Shown: positions 1 through 9,169 of the stretch, in pieces
Position numbering within the stretch: the stretch's first letter is position 1
Layout of the letters: the number at the start of each line of letters is the position of its first letter
DNA from: Bettongia penicillata ogilbyi
Lineage: Eukaryota > Chordata > Mammalia > Diprotodontia > Potoroidae
Assembly: GCA_023548195.1 (NCBI GenBank)
Contig: JAJHZJ010000311.1
Coordinates: 4,549,919 to 4,613,918, forward strand
Direction: 5' to 3'
DNA length: 64,000 nt
The notes under the pieces: generated by a model
What the model saw: only the letters and a program-made list of their open reading frames with translations
The model's database searches: none
What the model was told of the DNA's origin: nothing
Translations under genes and position numbers: made by a program

Positions 1-330
1 CTAGCAAGATAATAGTCAAAAGGAACTGGATAGAAGATGGTGCCCGAGAGAAGGTTTTAGATTTCCAAATCACAGTTTAAAATATAGGAATGATGGGTTC
101 TTGGGCAAGAATGGAGAGTGCCTAATGAGGGCTGGTAAAACTGTATTTACCCATAATTTTGGAAATCTAATCAAAAGGACTTTAAACTAAAGGATAAGGT
201 AGATGGAGAAAACAGACTACACTTATCTATTACATATAAGAAGAAAAATAATATTTAATGCCCAGAAAAATCACAGAAGACAAAATCTAAGAAAGAAACT
301 AGCAGTAAAATCCATGGCCTTAGATGTCTA
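1..330. other. No recognised feature
   Basis: AT-rich sequence before the first SINE. I see no repeat family, RNA gene or coding pattern in it. Confidence 0.5.
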
Positions 331-557
331 TTTAGGTGGCGCAGTGGATAGAGCCCCTGACCTGGATTCAGGAAAACCTGGGTTCAAATCTGACCTCCTA
401 GCTGTATGACCCTGAGCAAATCACTTAACCCCATGTGCCTCAGTTTCCTCATCTATGAAATGAACTGAAGAAGAAAATGGCAAACCGCTCCAGTATCTTT
501 GCCAAGAAAACCTCAAATAAGGTCACGAAGAGTCAGACCCAAGTGAACAATAATACT
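331..557 (+). repeat. Marsupial tRNA-derived SINE with RTE-like tail
   Basis: The 5' part carries a tRNA-type A box (GGTGGCGCAGTGG) and B box (GGTTCAAATC) of an RNA polymerase III promoter. A MIR-like middle follows (CCTCAGTTTCCTCATCT). The 3' part, running through GGCAAACCGCTCCAG and GTCACGAAGAGTCAGAC, resembles the BovB/RTE 3' end, so an RTE LINE probably moved it. The same architecture recurs more than ten times in this window. Confidence 0.9.
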
Positions 558-835
558 AGACATCTCAAACTCAATATGTCCAAAATTGAATTCATTATCA
601 TCATTTCCCATTCAGCTGTTTTCCTGGACTTTGTCATCTCCAGAAACTCATCCTTCTGCAAGATGAAATCAACTCTGAAAGTCTTACCTCCTCAGATCCT
701 TTCCTATCGCCCCAAGCATCCTGTGCTCAGCAACCTCCCCTTCCCAGCCCCTTGTTGCTGTTTCCCTCCCTGCCAGATGTCTTTCTTTTCTTTGCCTCAT
801 TAAAGGGGCCATGCCCTGTCTACTTCTTAAACAGG
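558..835 (+). repeat. L2 LINE fragment (ORF2 relic)
   Basis: The forward frame reads RHLKLNMSKIEF, close to the conserved L2 ORF2 segment that follows the reverse-transcriptase YADD motif. It is a broken relic. The SINE at 331-557 abuts its 5' side. Confidence 0.75.
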
Positions 836-904
836 CCTATTCAATGGATGGGTGTTACCTCACCCTAAGTGAGTACTGGCAAAGACCTTGGCCTAAAGGG
901 GCCA

Positions 905-1103
905 AGGTCTCTTAATGCATCCTGGGTCATCTCCAGTCATCCTGATGAATATCTGGTCACTGGATCCAGATGACTCCAAGGGAGAAGTGAGGCTGGTGAC
1001 CTTGCACAGCCCTCCCTCACTCAAAACAAAGTCAAGTGCAAGTCATGTCAACATTTCTTTGATGGCATGGCCTTCTCTGGGCAACAAAGGACGAACACAA
1101 CCT
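905..1103 (+). repeat. RTE-like LINE tail repeat, copy 1
   Basis: The sequence matches the window's copies at 3604-3720 and 52108-52345 (CATCTCCAGTCATCCTGAT, CCAGATGACTC, GTGAGGCTGGTGACC). It ends in an ACAAAGGACGAACACAAC tail like those at 25035-25062 and 32915-32947. It is either a 5'-truncated LINE end or a SINE using that end. Confidence 0.7.
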
Positions 1104-1215
1104 CCATTGGACTGTGAGCTCCTTGAGGGCAGGGACTGTCTTATATCTTTCTCTGTGTTCCCCAGTGTTTAGCACACTGCCTTGGCACATGCTTAAAAAA
1201 TGTTTATTGACTCTA
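1104..1215 (+). repeat. L2 3'-end fragment
   Basis: The sequence carries the L2 3'UTR phrase GAGCTCCTTGAGGGCAGGGA, then a LINE2-type ending (TTTAGCACACTGCC, TTTATTGACT). Confidence 0.8.
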
Positions 1216-1489
1216 ATTATCCTTCCCTCCAAACCCTCCCCTCTTCCTAACCTCCCTATGACTTTTGAGAACAGCACTGTCTTTCCAGTCACCCTCTGAC
1301 TCAGATGCCAGGGAAGTATCAAATACCAGCCATCTTTTCTGATCATCCTAAGCCTGTGACAAAACAAGATAAGGCCCCACTCCAGGCACAGGCTTGCCTA
1401 GGGGGCCATGAGCTCATGATGTGCTTCTGGGTGGGAGGAAGTATACCCCCACATAATAATAACAAGCAACATATACCACTTACTATGTA

Positions 1490-1630
1490 CCAAGCACAGA
1501 TGAATTTTGCTATAATTTTTTCTAGTGCTATAAAATAATTCCTTGATAACTTGATTGGTATGGCACTAAATAGGGAAATTAATTTAGATAGTATTGTCAT
1601 TTTTATTGAAAGGCAGGTGAGAACTAGGAA
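1490..1630 (-). repeat. L1 ORF2 fragment
   Basis: On the minus strand a frame reads MTILSKLISLFSAIPIKLSR followed by ALEKIIAKFI. This matches the conserved L1 ORF2 region downstream of the reverse transcriptase. It is a short relic with no 5' or 3' end. Confidence 0.75.
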
Positions 1631-2550
1631 AGCTAGATAAGTTATAATTGTGAGGAGGGAAGAGTCATAGCTTTGAGTCATAGGCCACTGCGGGGGAAAA
1701 GATCAGGGAAAACAAGGGTTGACATAAGGACACAGAACCCTCCCCCACAAATAAATCTGACTCCACATTTGTGAGTCCAAGGATCCCAACCTTCAACTAG
1801 AGAGGACAGATGGAAAGAGGGGTAAAAGAGGCAAGGCTGAAAGGAAATAAACAAGGGAAAATGCTACAAAAGGACTCTTCTGAATGACTGCAGTGGGTTC
1901 CACAGGGTCCAGCATCTAGGGAATTGCTAGATTTCATGGACAAAAGGAAAAGAACTCATCTGACAAATACTACTTTTTTGAAGGACTTGGACTGACAGGC
2001 AGGCTAGGTGGTAACTATCGGGAATGGGGAGATGCTCCGGGGTATCCAGTTTCCCCCAAAAGAGTAAATTAACTGTGGTGAGCTGCCCTGAAAAGGTGGG
2101 ATGGAAAATCCAAGCTGGAAATTTTTAGCTGGACTGAGCTGGACTGGGCCTACCTTCAGTAGCCATCTGGAAGTTTTCATCTTTGTTAAATGTAGAGTTA
2201 AGAACTGGCCATATTTGCAAACTAGTCTGACGGGCTTTCTGACCTACCTCTGTTCTGTGTAAACAGCAATCCCTTCCCTTGTGCCCTCCCTAGACTGGTT
2301 TCATCCATGGTCCTCTAAGCGTTCATTGATTTCTGTTGGGGAGTTACACTGAATCTGAACTCCATGAACAAGGAGGACTCCTTTCAAAAGGAACCCTCTG
2401 GGTTCACATGGACCTAGATTCCTCTAGGGTGCACCTGACTCTCAACGAGAAGAGTCATATTTCTCCTCTCTCTGGCTTGTTGCTCCTACCCTAGACAAAC
2501 TAAGCAACATGGTCTTTGGTGGGCATACTCCCTGATTCTCAAGTAGAAAC
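1631..2550. other. No recognised feature
   Basis: About 0.9 kb in which I see no repeat family, RNA gene or long open frame. Confidence 0.45.
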
Positions 2551-2554
2551 AATA

Positions 2555-2750
2555 ATAATGTTTCACATTTTCATAGCACTTTAAGGAACATAAAACATCA
2601 TAGAAACCTTGTGAGACAAACAGTACAAATATTATCTCCACTTGACAGATAAGGAAACTGAGACTTAGGGGGTTAAATGATTTGTCCATGGTCACAGAGC
2701 CAGATGAGCTCACTCTCCTAATTCCAACTCTAGCACTTTGCCTATGTCTT
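2555..2750 (-). repeat. MIR-type SINE fragment
   Basis: Reverse-orientation MIR/CORE sequence: CAGATAAGGAAACTGAGAC, then a GGTCACAGAGCCAG block. It is an old mammalian tRNA-derived SINE. Confidence 0.8.
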
Positions 2751-2869
2751 CTTCTCCCTCCTTTTGCTATAGCCTCTCAGTCAGACCATTTAGAAATCTG
2801 AGGTCTGCCATGATGTTTTGCATTATGTGTGAATAAGCCATGAAAAAAAATGCCCCTCTAATTTCCCCT

Positions 2870-2990
2870 ACTAGACTATAAACTCCTTGAGGTCAGTGAG
2901 CACACTTGATTCATTTACACCAACCCTCCACATACTTTACATCTCCACGAACAGGTACTCAAATATTTGTCAAAGTGAAATTAAATTCAG
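2870..2990 (+). repeat. L2 3'-end fragment
   Basis: ACTATAAACTCCTTGAGGTC is the L2 3'UTR signature. The ending is degraded. Confidence 0.6.
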
Positions 2991-3603
2991 ATCACTTATC
3001 TATCTGATGGGTAATCTCTCTACAGAGACAAGGTAAGTAGAAACCTTGGGATTAGTACTTGGTAGAGAACAGAACAGACTGGGAGGAAACGTTGGATTGG
3101 GAAAATGAGGCAAGGAAGCAAAACAATGTCAAGAAGAGACGGGGTGGGTGGGCAGGACAGACCATTAGGACACATTTCTGACCACTCTCTTTTTCTGCGG
3201 TAACGTCATGATCTAGAGACTTCCTCTGCAGGCCTTTGCCCTAGTTAATGTACCTTCCCTGCCCCCTCTCTCCTACTCTTTCTCAATGGTAAGACACTTG
3301 GGTTAGTTATTTTCAGCCCACAAAAGCTGCTTAACTCAAGGGTGAGGACCGATTAGATTTCTGTGAAGATAGGCAATTACAGGCATAGACAATTGGCATC
3401 AAGTCCAGCTAATTCGGTTTTAGGAGTTGTCTTATTTAGCATTTCTCTGGACTTGGAGAGCTCTGAATATAGTCCTTCTCATGTCAGCTTCCTCTCTACC
3501 TGATTACCAGGAAACTCTGTGTTTTCCATGAAGTGGGCCCAGAAGGGTTCTAGTAAAGATCCTTTGATCTCCTCTTTTGTCCCCTGATTAAGAAGCTAAG
3601 TGG
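2991..3603. other. No recognised feature
   Basis: About 0.6 kb of mixed composition without a repeat family or open frame that I can name. Confidence 0.45.
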
Positions 3604-3720
3604 GGTAGGGGCATCTCCAGTAGTCCTGATCTATATCTTGCCACTGTACCCAGATGACTCCCAGAGGAGAAAGTGAGGTTGGTGACCCTCTATCATTTAC
3701 ATCCTATTCATTTCCCTGGA
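3604..3720 (+). repeat. RTE-like LINE tail repeat, copy 2
   Basis: Shares GCATCTCCAGTAGTCCTGAT and CAGATGACTCCCAGAGGAGA with copy 1 at 905-1103, but lacks the CAAC-rich 3' end. Confidence 0.65.
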
Positions 3721-3947
3721 AGGAAGCCTATGAAGATATAGATCCCTCCAGAGCCACATGCTATAAAGAATCACATGACCCTGCAGATGGCAGCAGATGG
3801 AGATGGTCCAGACCTGGGCCATCATTGGAGTGGCAGCAGTAGGGCTGCAGAAGGGTTATTGGACTAAGGAGGAACCAGATCCAAAGAAACTCAAGAAAAA
3901 GAGGATGGGTTGGAAGAGTTAACCCAGGCCTAATAGTACCTCCTGTA

Positions 3948-4005
3948 ACATTTTATATGTGTATATATATATGTTATATATGTACACACACATATATAAA
4001 TTTAT
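3948..4005. repeat. AT-rich dinucleotide tract
   Basis: Interrupted TA/TG alternation (TATATATATATGTTATATATG). A decayed microsatellite. Confidence 0.8.
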
Positions 4006-4273
4006 ATAAGCCTTTCAGTTCCAGGAAAGAAATTCAGCTCTCCAGTTATTCAAAGATTTCAATTCTCCTGTTCTCCATGTGCTTTTTCCTTGTGGACTGC
4101 TTCAACCCCAGGGCATTATATAAGACTACAGGGACTCTATATACCCTGAGAAAAGTATAGGCGCATGGGAGAGGGAGAGAAAGTTGTCCTGACTATTTAT
4201 GGAGTTGGTATATGATAGTCTTTTGTTCTTTAGTTAGGTTAAATAAAACCTTTCCTGTATTTATCAGCCCAAT

Positions 4274-4520
4274 ATGTTCAGTCATTTTCAGTTATGTCCA
4301 ACTCTTTATGACCCCATTTGGGAATTTCATGGTAAAGATACTACAGTGGTTTGCCATCTTCTCCAGCTCATTTTACAGAAGAGGAAACTGAGGCAACAGG
4401 GATAAATGACTTGCTCAGTCATTGTTGCTCAGTTGGCTCACCCAGCTAAGTGTTTAAGGCCAGATTTGAGCTCAGGAAGATGAGTTTTCCTGACGCTCTA
4501 TCCTCTGTGCCACCTAGCTT
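4274..4520 (-). repeat. Marsupial tRNA-derived SINE with RTE-like tail
   Basis: A nearly full-length reverse copy. It runs from the RTE-like end (TTCAGTCATTTTCAGTTATG, GACCCCATTTGGG) through the MIR-like middle to the A-box end (GTGCCACCTAGCT). Confidence 0.9.
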
Positions 4521-5110
4521 TCTTTGCATTGGAGCTCCCTTTCCTTTTTTCATAAAGATCTAAGACACACATGCATGCATGTGCACACACACACATCTAA
4601 GACACAAGGTAAATTCTGATGGTTTGAGAGTAAAATCAATCAAATTCCATTTTTCTCAGGGGAAACCCTGGTAGGGGCTTGAGTCAAAATAAGATTATTG
4701 GAAAGGTCTTCCTACCTTCCCCCTAAGATTGAATCATGTCCCTGCAAACTCAGACCTTCACTCTGGGCTCCAGGTTACATTAGTCACACGTAGAAATAGT
4801 TCTATCTCTAGCTTAAGGTTAAGGTTTCCTTTTTCTCGAGTTTTCTAACCACATACTCTGGCTTAGACATAAGGAGATCTCAGGCAGTAGTTCTGCTGAA
4901 TCTTTTAGCTCTAGATCTCTGCAGGTCATTGCTTTAGTCCAAGTCTTAGAGATGAAATGACCCTTGAAAGCCCCGGCCCTTCAACACCAAATAGCCATGC
5001 TGTCTACACTGTTCTAGACAATTAGGCCAACAAGTCTCCTCTCAGATACCCCCAGTTATAGGGAACTTGATACTGTTTCATTTTTAATCATATTGGTTAA
5101 ATATGATTTG
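4521..5110. other. No recognised feature
   Basis: Apart from a short CA run near 4577-4596 I see no repeat or gene signal. It lies directly 3' of the minus-strand open frame at 5114-5470. Confidence 0.45.
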
Positions 5111-5113
5111 TCC

Positions 5114-5470
5114 TCATATTGAACTAAAATCTGCCTCCAGATTTTCCATGCTAAGCATCCTCAGTTCTTTCAAGAGTTTAGAATATGCCATGGTTTCCAG
5201 ATTCTCCAACATCCCAGTCACCTTCTTCTGGGTATCATCTACTTGCACAATGGCCCTCTTCAAATGTGGCATCCAGGCATAGGGACAGGTCCTGCTCAGT
5301 GCCTGAATGAATTCCTTACATATATGCAGGGTACTCTGGAACTTTTGCTTCAAGGAGCTCATTATTGCCACTGAATTGCCACCTGATATTTCCAGCAGCT
5401 GCAGGACATGGTTGACCCTAGAGTCTGATTTCAAATAATGCCTTCTAAATCCAATGGTTCTTTTAGGCAT
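5114..5470 (-). CDS. Unrecognised 118-residue open reading frame
   Basis: The frame runs from an ATG at 5470 to a TGA at 5114-5116. An in-frame TGA lies a few codons upstream of the ATG, so the start cannot extend far unless the 5' side is intronic. The product would be basic and mostly helical, with no signal peptide or membrane segment. It starts MPKRTIGFRRHYLKSD, has three cysteines, and ends MENLEADFSSI. It does not match L1, L2, CR1 or RTE reading frames seen here, and no repeat overlaps it. It could be an exon, a retrocopy, or chance. A weak acceptor-like CCTAAAAG lies at the start codon. I do not recognise the protein and claim no function. Confidence 0.25.
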   Translation of the reverse strand: MPKRTIGFRRHYLKSDSRVNHVLQLLEISGGNSVAIMSSLKQKFQSTLHICKEFIQALSRTCPYAWMPHLKRAIVQVDDTQKKVTGMLENLETMAYSKLLKELRMLSMENLEADFSSI

Positions 5471-5556
5471 TGCAACAGAGGAAGGTTTTCAGAGGGTGGA
5501 GAGGGAAGAGAGGATAGAAGAGGAGCTAGAATAAGGCAACCAGGACGATTCCCTAC

Positions 5557-6051
5557 ATGTTAACTTCCTGGGTGTGGATAAAGGTATTCCTTCTTTCTGC
5601 CAGTCAGCTCCTGCTGGCAGCCAATTTACCAGCTTGCTCCTTCAAAGGCCAGGACTGCCAACTCTGTGGCACCATAGATATTGAAACATTCCCCTGGGTG
5701 CTTTCCCCCCAGAGGGAAGCAGACTGTGTGCCCTCACCACTACCAGCTGGGGACCCAAGGCACAGCTGGGATCCATGCAGAAGTAACTTGGGGGAAGGCA
5801 GGAGCAAAAGTGTCTCATCACTGGGCACCCAGACTCTACCACTGATAACAGACAGACCTACCCATACCCCAGTGACTAACCTCTCCTCTCCTCCTTTCCC
5901 ACTGTGCCTTCTGAGAGCTTTCTGTGGTACAGTTGAAAGGTCATTGGGTATAGCAGACCTAAATTTGACTCCTGGCCCTGTCATTTATTCTCTCATATTC
6001 TTTATATTGTCCCCATCTTCTGGTGCATACAGAAACCTAGTTTTCCCCTGA
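5557..6051 (+). other. Open frame of doubtful coding status
   Basis: A 164-residue frame whose first ~22 residues look like a signal peptide (VFLLSASQLLLAANLPACS). The part after about residue 120 runs into MIR-like sequence (GGTACAGTTGAAAGG to CTGGCCCTG, about 5925-5980). The opposite strand is also open for 126 codons at 5604-5984, which suggests GC-richer composition rather than coding. Probably not a gene. Confidence 0.15.
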
Positions 6052-6480
6052 AGTCATCAGCCCTCTTGCCACCTTTCCTAACAGCAGGCTGCTACTCTCT
6101 CCCCCTTACTGGAATATTAACTTACACAAAGCCAGGAGGAGAAGTTGGATACTTCAGGTCCATTCAGCAATCACCTTTACTTCCTGAAAGGTCACCACAG
6201 CCCAGACCATGGGTGCTGTCATCTATGAACCTTCAGTTCACTCCCTCTCCTTCCCAGTACATTCAGTATCTGACCCAGAATCTTCTCCTCTACTGTTACC
6301 TCTGCCTCATTTAGCTTCCCATTTTTTTAACCTTCTCAACTCTCATGACTTCTGTCTCCAATCTACCTTGCCCATTCACAAGTGGTCATACTTTATTCCA
6401 ATTTGTACCATCCTCCATTTGCCCCCACCCCTCTCCTGCCTAGCTCAACTAAATTTCCCTCTGGGGCTATAATTTCTACT
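6052..6480. other. Pyrimidine-rich stretch, nothing recognised
   Basis: C/T-rich sequence, possibly a worn L2 3' part (CTCTGGGGCTATAATTTC). No confident call. Confidence 0.35.
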
Positions 6481-6499
6481 TATGGCTCAGTGGGTGATT

Positions 6500-7030
6500 C
6501 TTTTAAGAAATCTTATTTCTATTGATATCTTTTATTTTTATATCACTTTCTTTCCAAATATATCCCTCTCCCCTCTCCTATTCAGTAAGCCATCCCTTGT
6601 AACCAAAGTTTTCGGGGGATTTTTAAAGAAAGAAAAAAAAAAGCAGTTCAGCAAAACCAATCAACATTAATTATGTCTGACCGTATATGTATTGTTCCAC
6701 AGGGGTGTGCTGGAACCAGGAATTGGCTCATAAGAACTGATTATTTAATTTTCAGCATGAGCATTTACCCCCTTGAAAACTTGAAATGCTACAAGATGGA
6801 GTTTGACATATTATTTTGCTGATTGCCTAGATTTAAGAAAGTGATGGAGAAAATGTTAATGATGCAAATTAAATTTTTAAATGTGCCATATGTACTTCCC
6901 CTCCCCTACCTCCAGATTTGGTTGTTAGACATTTACTAACCCCTGTCTATAGTCCCTTACCTCTACAAGTAGGAAAGGGAGATTTATTTTCTCAAATCTT
7001 TCAGGACCAAGCTTAGTCATTACCACTACC
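6500..7030 (-). repeat. Old LINE (probably L1) 3'-region, interrupted
   Basis: An antisense LINE 3' region: TCTATTGATATCTTTTATTT, a CCCTCTCCC block, then AGTTCAGCAAAACCAATCAA and GTCTGACCGTATATG. The same core recurs at 11413-12447, 18983-19225 and 29765-29900. A 246-bp element at 6700-6945 splits it, after which the LINE continues with ATAGTCCCTTACCTCTACAA and ACCAAGCTTAGTCATTA. Confidence 0.55.
6700..6945. mobile_element. DNA-transposon-like element (hAT-like ends) inside LINE
   Basis: Begins CAGGGGTGTGCTGG and ends ACTAACCCCTG, so both ends give CAGGGGT in inverted orientation. It interrupts the LINE at 6500-7030 exactly between two segments that are continuous in related copies. The flanking 8-mers no longer match, so the TSD is lost. 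Family not named. Confidence 0.45.
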
Positions 7031-7675
7031 CATCTGCTATTGACTCATTAAGCTCTTTTTTTTTTTTGAGGTGGTGAAGTGAATGAGTCTGGACCTATGA
7101 TTCCCTGATGTGGAGTTTATAGTCTAGTAACTCCCCTCAGGCCTTTTACACCTCAATTCCATACCATACTTGTTATCAGGTTGTTTCTATATGATATTCT
7201 TGCGTGATTATTTTTTCAACCTAAATGTAAGACTTCTTTACACAATCAATTTTAAATTTCATCTTTTCAATTTTAAATGTGGTCTTTTTGATTTTGGCCA
7301 AACATGGTGGCCTTTCAAGGTACATTTTAATCCTGATTTTCTAATCAGGAATTCTAGTTGAATCTATTGATTCAATAATTAAGTATCAGGGCTATTTTCA
7401 AAGAAATATAATTATTACATTGAAATTAAGCCATAGTTCCTTCTTGAAATAATCCCAGCTTTTATTTATTGGTAAATACAACTGATCTGATGAGTAAATA
7501 GATTTTGCAATCTGTGCTAAATTTATAAATAGCTAAATAAACTCAAATGTAGCTTACTTTTTGCTTTTAAAAAAAAACAACTTCTGCTTTCTCAGTTACT
7601 AACATGAATAGAAATGACTGTTAGGTAAGAGTCAGAAATGCTAGCAATCTAATCACAATGGACCAAATTTTATTA
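7031..7675. other. AT-rich, no recognised feature
   Basis: AT-rich sequence with T and A runs. I cannot assign it to a repeat family. Confidence 0.4.
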
Positions 7676-7679
7676 GTGG

Positions 7680-7800
7680 ATATTACACTAATAATACACT
7701 GGATAATACACTCTGCTACTGACTACCTATGTAACCTTGGGCAAATCATTTAATCTCTGTGGGCCTTACTTTCCTTATCTATAAAATGAAAGAGTTGGAG
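7680..7800 (+). repeat. MIR fragment
   Basis: CTACCTATGTAACCTTGGGC, then AAATCATTTAATCTCTGTG and TCTATAAAATGAAAG: the standard MIR core and 3' part. Confidence 0.8.
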
Positions 7801-8122
7801 GAAGAGGACTAACATTTATATAATTTTTAGTCTCAAGATTTTTCAAAGTGCTTTATATAAAGTATTTCATTTTCTCCTCAAAACAGCCCCACGATGGAAG
7901 AAGGTGCTATTATAATCCCTATTTTACAAAAGAGAAAATTGAGACATATAACGACTTGCCTATGGTCACATAACCAATAAAGTACCTGAAGGCAGATTTG
8001 AACTCATCTTTCTGACCCCATATCCAGTGCTCTACATATTGTGCCACCTAACTACCTCTAGCGTTCAGTATCTAAGGTCAGGTTTGAACTCATATCTTCC
8101 TGATTCCAAGTCCACTGTTCTT
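7801..8122 (-). repeat. MIR-type SINE, 3' half split off by HAL1
   Basis: An antisense CORE/MIR-type SINE (CCCTATTTTACAAAAGAG, GGCAGATTTGAACTC, GTGCCACCTAAC). Its final block TTTGAACTCATATCTTCC to CCAAGTCCACTGTTCTT is cut by the HAL1 at 8123-11099 and resumes at 11115 with TCCACATACCACCTAGCT. Confidence 0.8.
8108..8122. repeat. HAL1 copy 1 target-site duplication, left
   Basis: AAGTCCACTGTTCTT is identical to 11100-11114. Two further C residues on the left also match, so the duplication is 15-17 bp, a normal length for L1-type target-primed reverse transcription. Confidence 0.92.
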
Positions 8123-8160
8123 CATTCATTCATTCATTCATTCATTTATTTATTTATTTA
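8123..8160 (-). repeat. TAAA/TGAA tetranucleotide tail of HAL1 copy 1
   Basis: In element orientation the 3' end is about four TAAA units followed by about six TGAA units, directly abutting the TSD. It replaces a plain poly(A) tail and contains overlapping AATAAA-type signals. Confidence 0.85.
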
Positions 8161-8585
8161 ACTTTTTACATTCATTTTCACAAAATTTTGGGTTCCAGAT
8201 TTTCTCCCCTTTTGTCCCCTCCCCCCACCCCAATACCCCAAGCAATCTAATTTTCCCTATCTCCAATCTGCCCTCTCTTCTGTCATCCCTCCCTTCTCGT
8301 CTCCATCTTCTCTTTTCTCCTGTAGGGCCAGATGACTTTCTATTCCTCATTAACTGTATGTCTTCTTTCCTAGTAGCAACAGCAATACTAGATAGTTGTT
8401 CCTAAAACTTTGAGTTCCAAATTCTCCCCATCCCTCCCTCCCCACCCATTCCTTTTGGGAAGGCAGGCAATTCAATATAGGCCATATCTGTGTAATTTTG
8501 CAAATGACTTCCCTGATAGTCGTGTTGTGTAAGACTAACTGAATTACCCTCCATCCTACCCTGCCCCTCATTGTTTCTCTTCTGT

Positions 8586-8695
8586 CTTTTGATCCTGTCC
8601 CTCCCCAAGTGTTGACTTCAAATTGCTCCCTCCTCCCTTTGCCCTCCCTTCCATCATCCCCCCCCTTGCTTATCTCCTTCTCCCCCACTTTCCTA
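8586..8695 (-). promoter_or_regulatory. Purine-rich G-tract in HAL1 3'UTR
   Basis: The plus strand is C/T-rich with a run of nine C at 8658-8666. In element sense it is a G/A-rich tract that could form G-quadruplexes, as in L1 3'UTRs. Equivalent tracts lie at 39800-39880 and 62805-62865. Confidence 0.6.
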
Positions 8696-8969
8696 TACTG
8701 CAAGATAGGTTTTCATACCAAAATGAGTGTGCATTTTATTCCTTCCTTTAGTCAAATGTGATGAGGGTAAACTAATTGTTTGTTTGGTATTTTTTTCTCA
8801 GCTCTCCTCTTTTTCCCTCCACTAAAAGGTCTCCTACTTGCCTCTTAAATGACATATAATTACCCCATTCCATTTCACCCTCTTTCCTCCCACTACATTT
8901 CTCTCTCACCATTTACCTTAATTTCTTTTAAGATATGGTCCCATCCTATTCAATTCACTCTGTGCTCTC

Positions 8970-9035
8970 TGTCTCTGTGTGTGTGTGCATGTGTGCATGT
9001 GTGTGTGCGTGCATACATGTACATGTGTGTGTGTG
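8970..9035 (+). repeat. TG dinucleotide microsatellite
   Basis: Interrupted TG repeat within the HAL1 3'UTR. The other two copies have CA tracts at the matching place in element sense (39513-39550 and 62537-62560), so it is an inherited feature of the family. Confidence 0.85.
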
Positions 9036-9169
9036 GTCCCACCAACTACCCAGACACTGAAAAGTTTTAAGAGTTACAAATATTGTCTTTCCATGTAGAA
9101 ATGTAAACAGTTCACTTCTGGTAAGTCCCTTAAGACTTCTCTTTGCTGTTTACTTTTTCATGCTTCTTC

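Noticed and set aside
331..470. Possible tRNA gene (A and B boxes)
   Set aside because: The boxes belong to a SINE head repeated many times. No cloverleaf or CCA-side acceptor stem can be formed, and SINE sequence continues after the B box.
5557..6051. 164-residue plus-strand frame with a signal-peptide-like start
   Set aside because: The opposite strand is open over most of the same interval, the 3' part overlaps MIR-like sequence, and no domain is visible. Listed only at low confidence.
8123..8160. CRISPR-like short direct repeats
   Set aside because: ATTC/ATTT units have no spacers. They are the microsatellite tail of a retrotransposon in a mammalian genome.
8350..8703. 117-residue minus-strand frame downstream of ORF1
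   Set aside because: It reads through the purine-rich HAL1 3'UTR. The corresponding frame is not kept in copies 2 and 3, so it is not a second protein.
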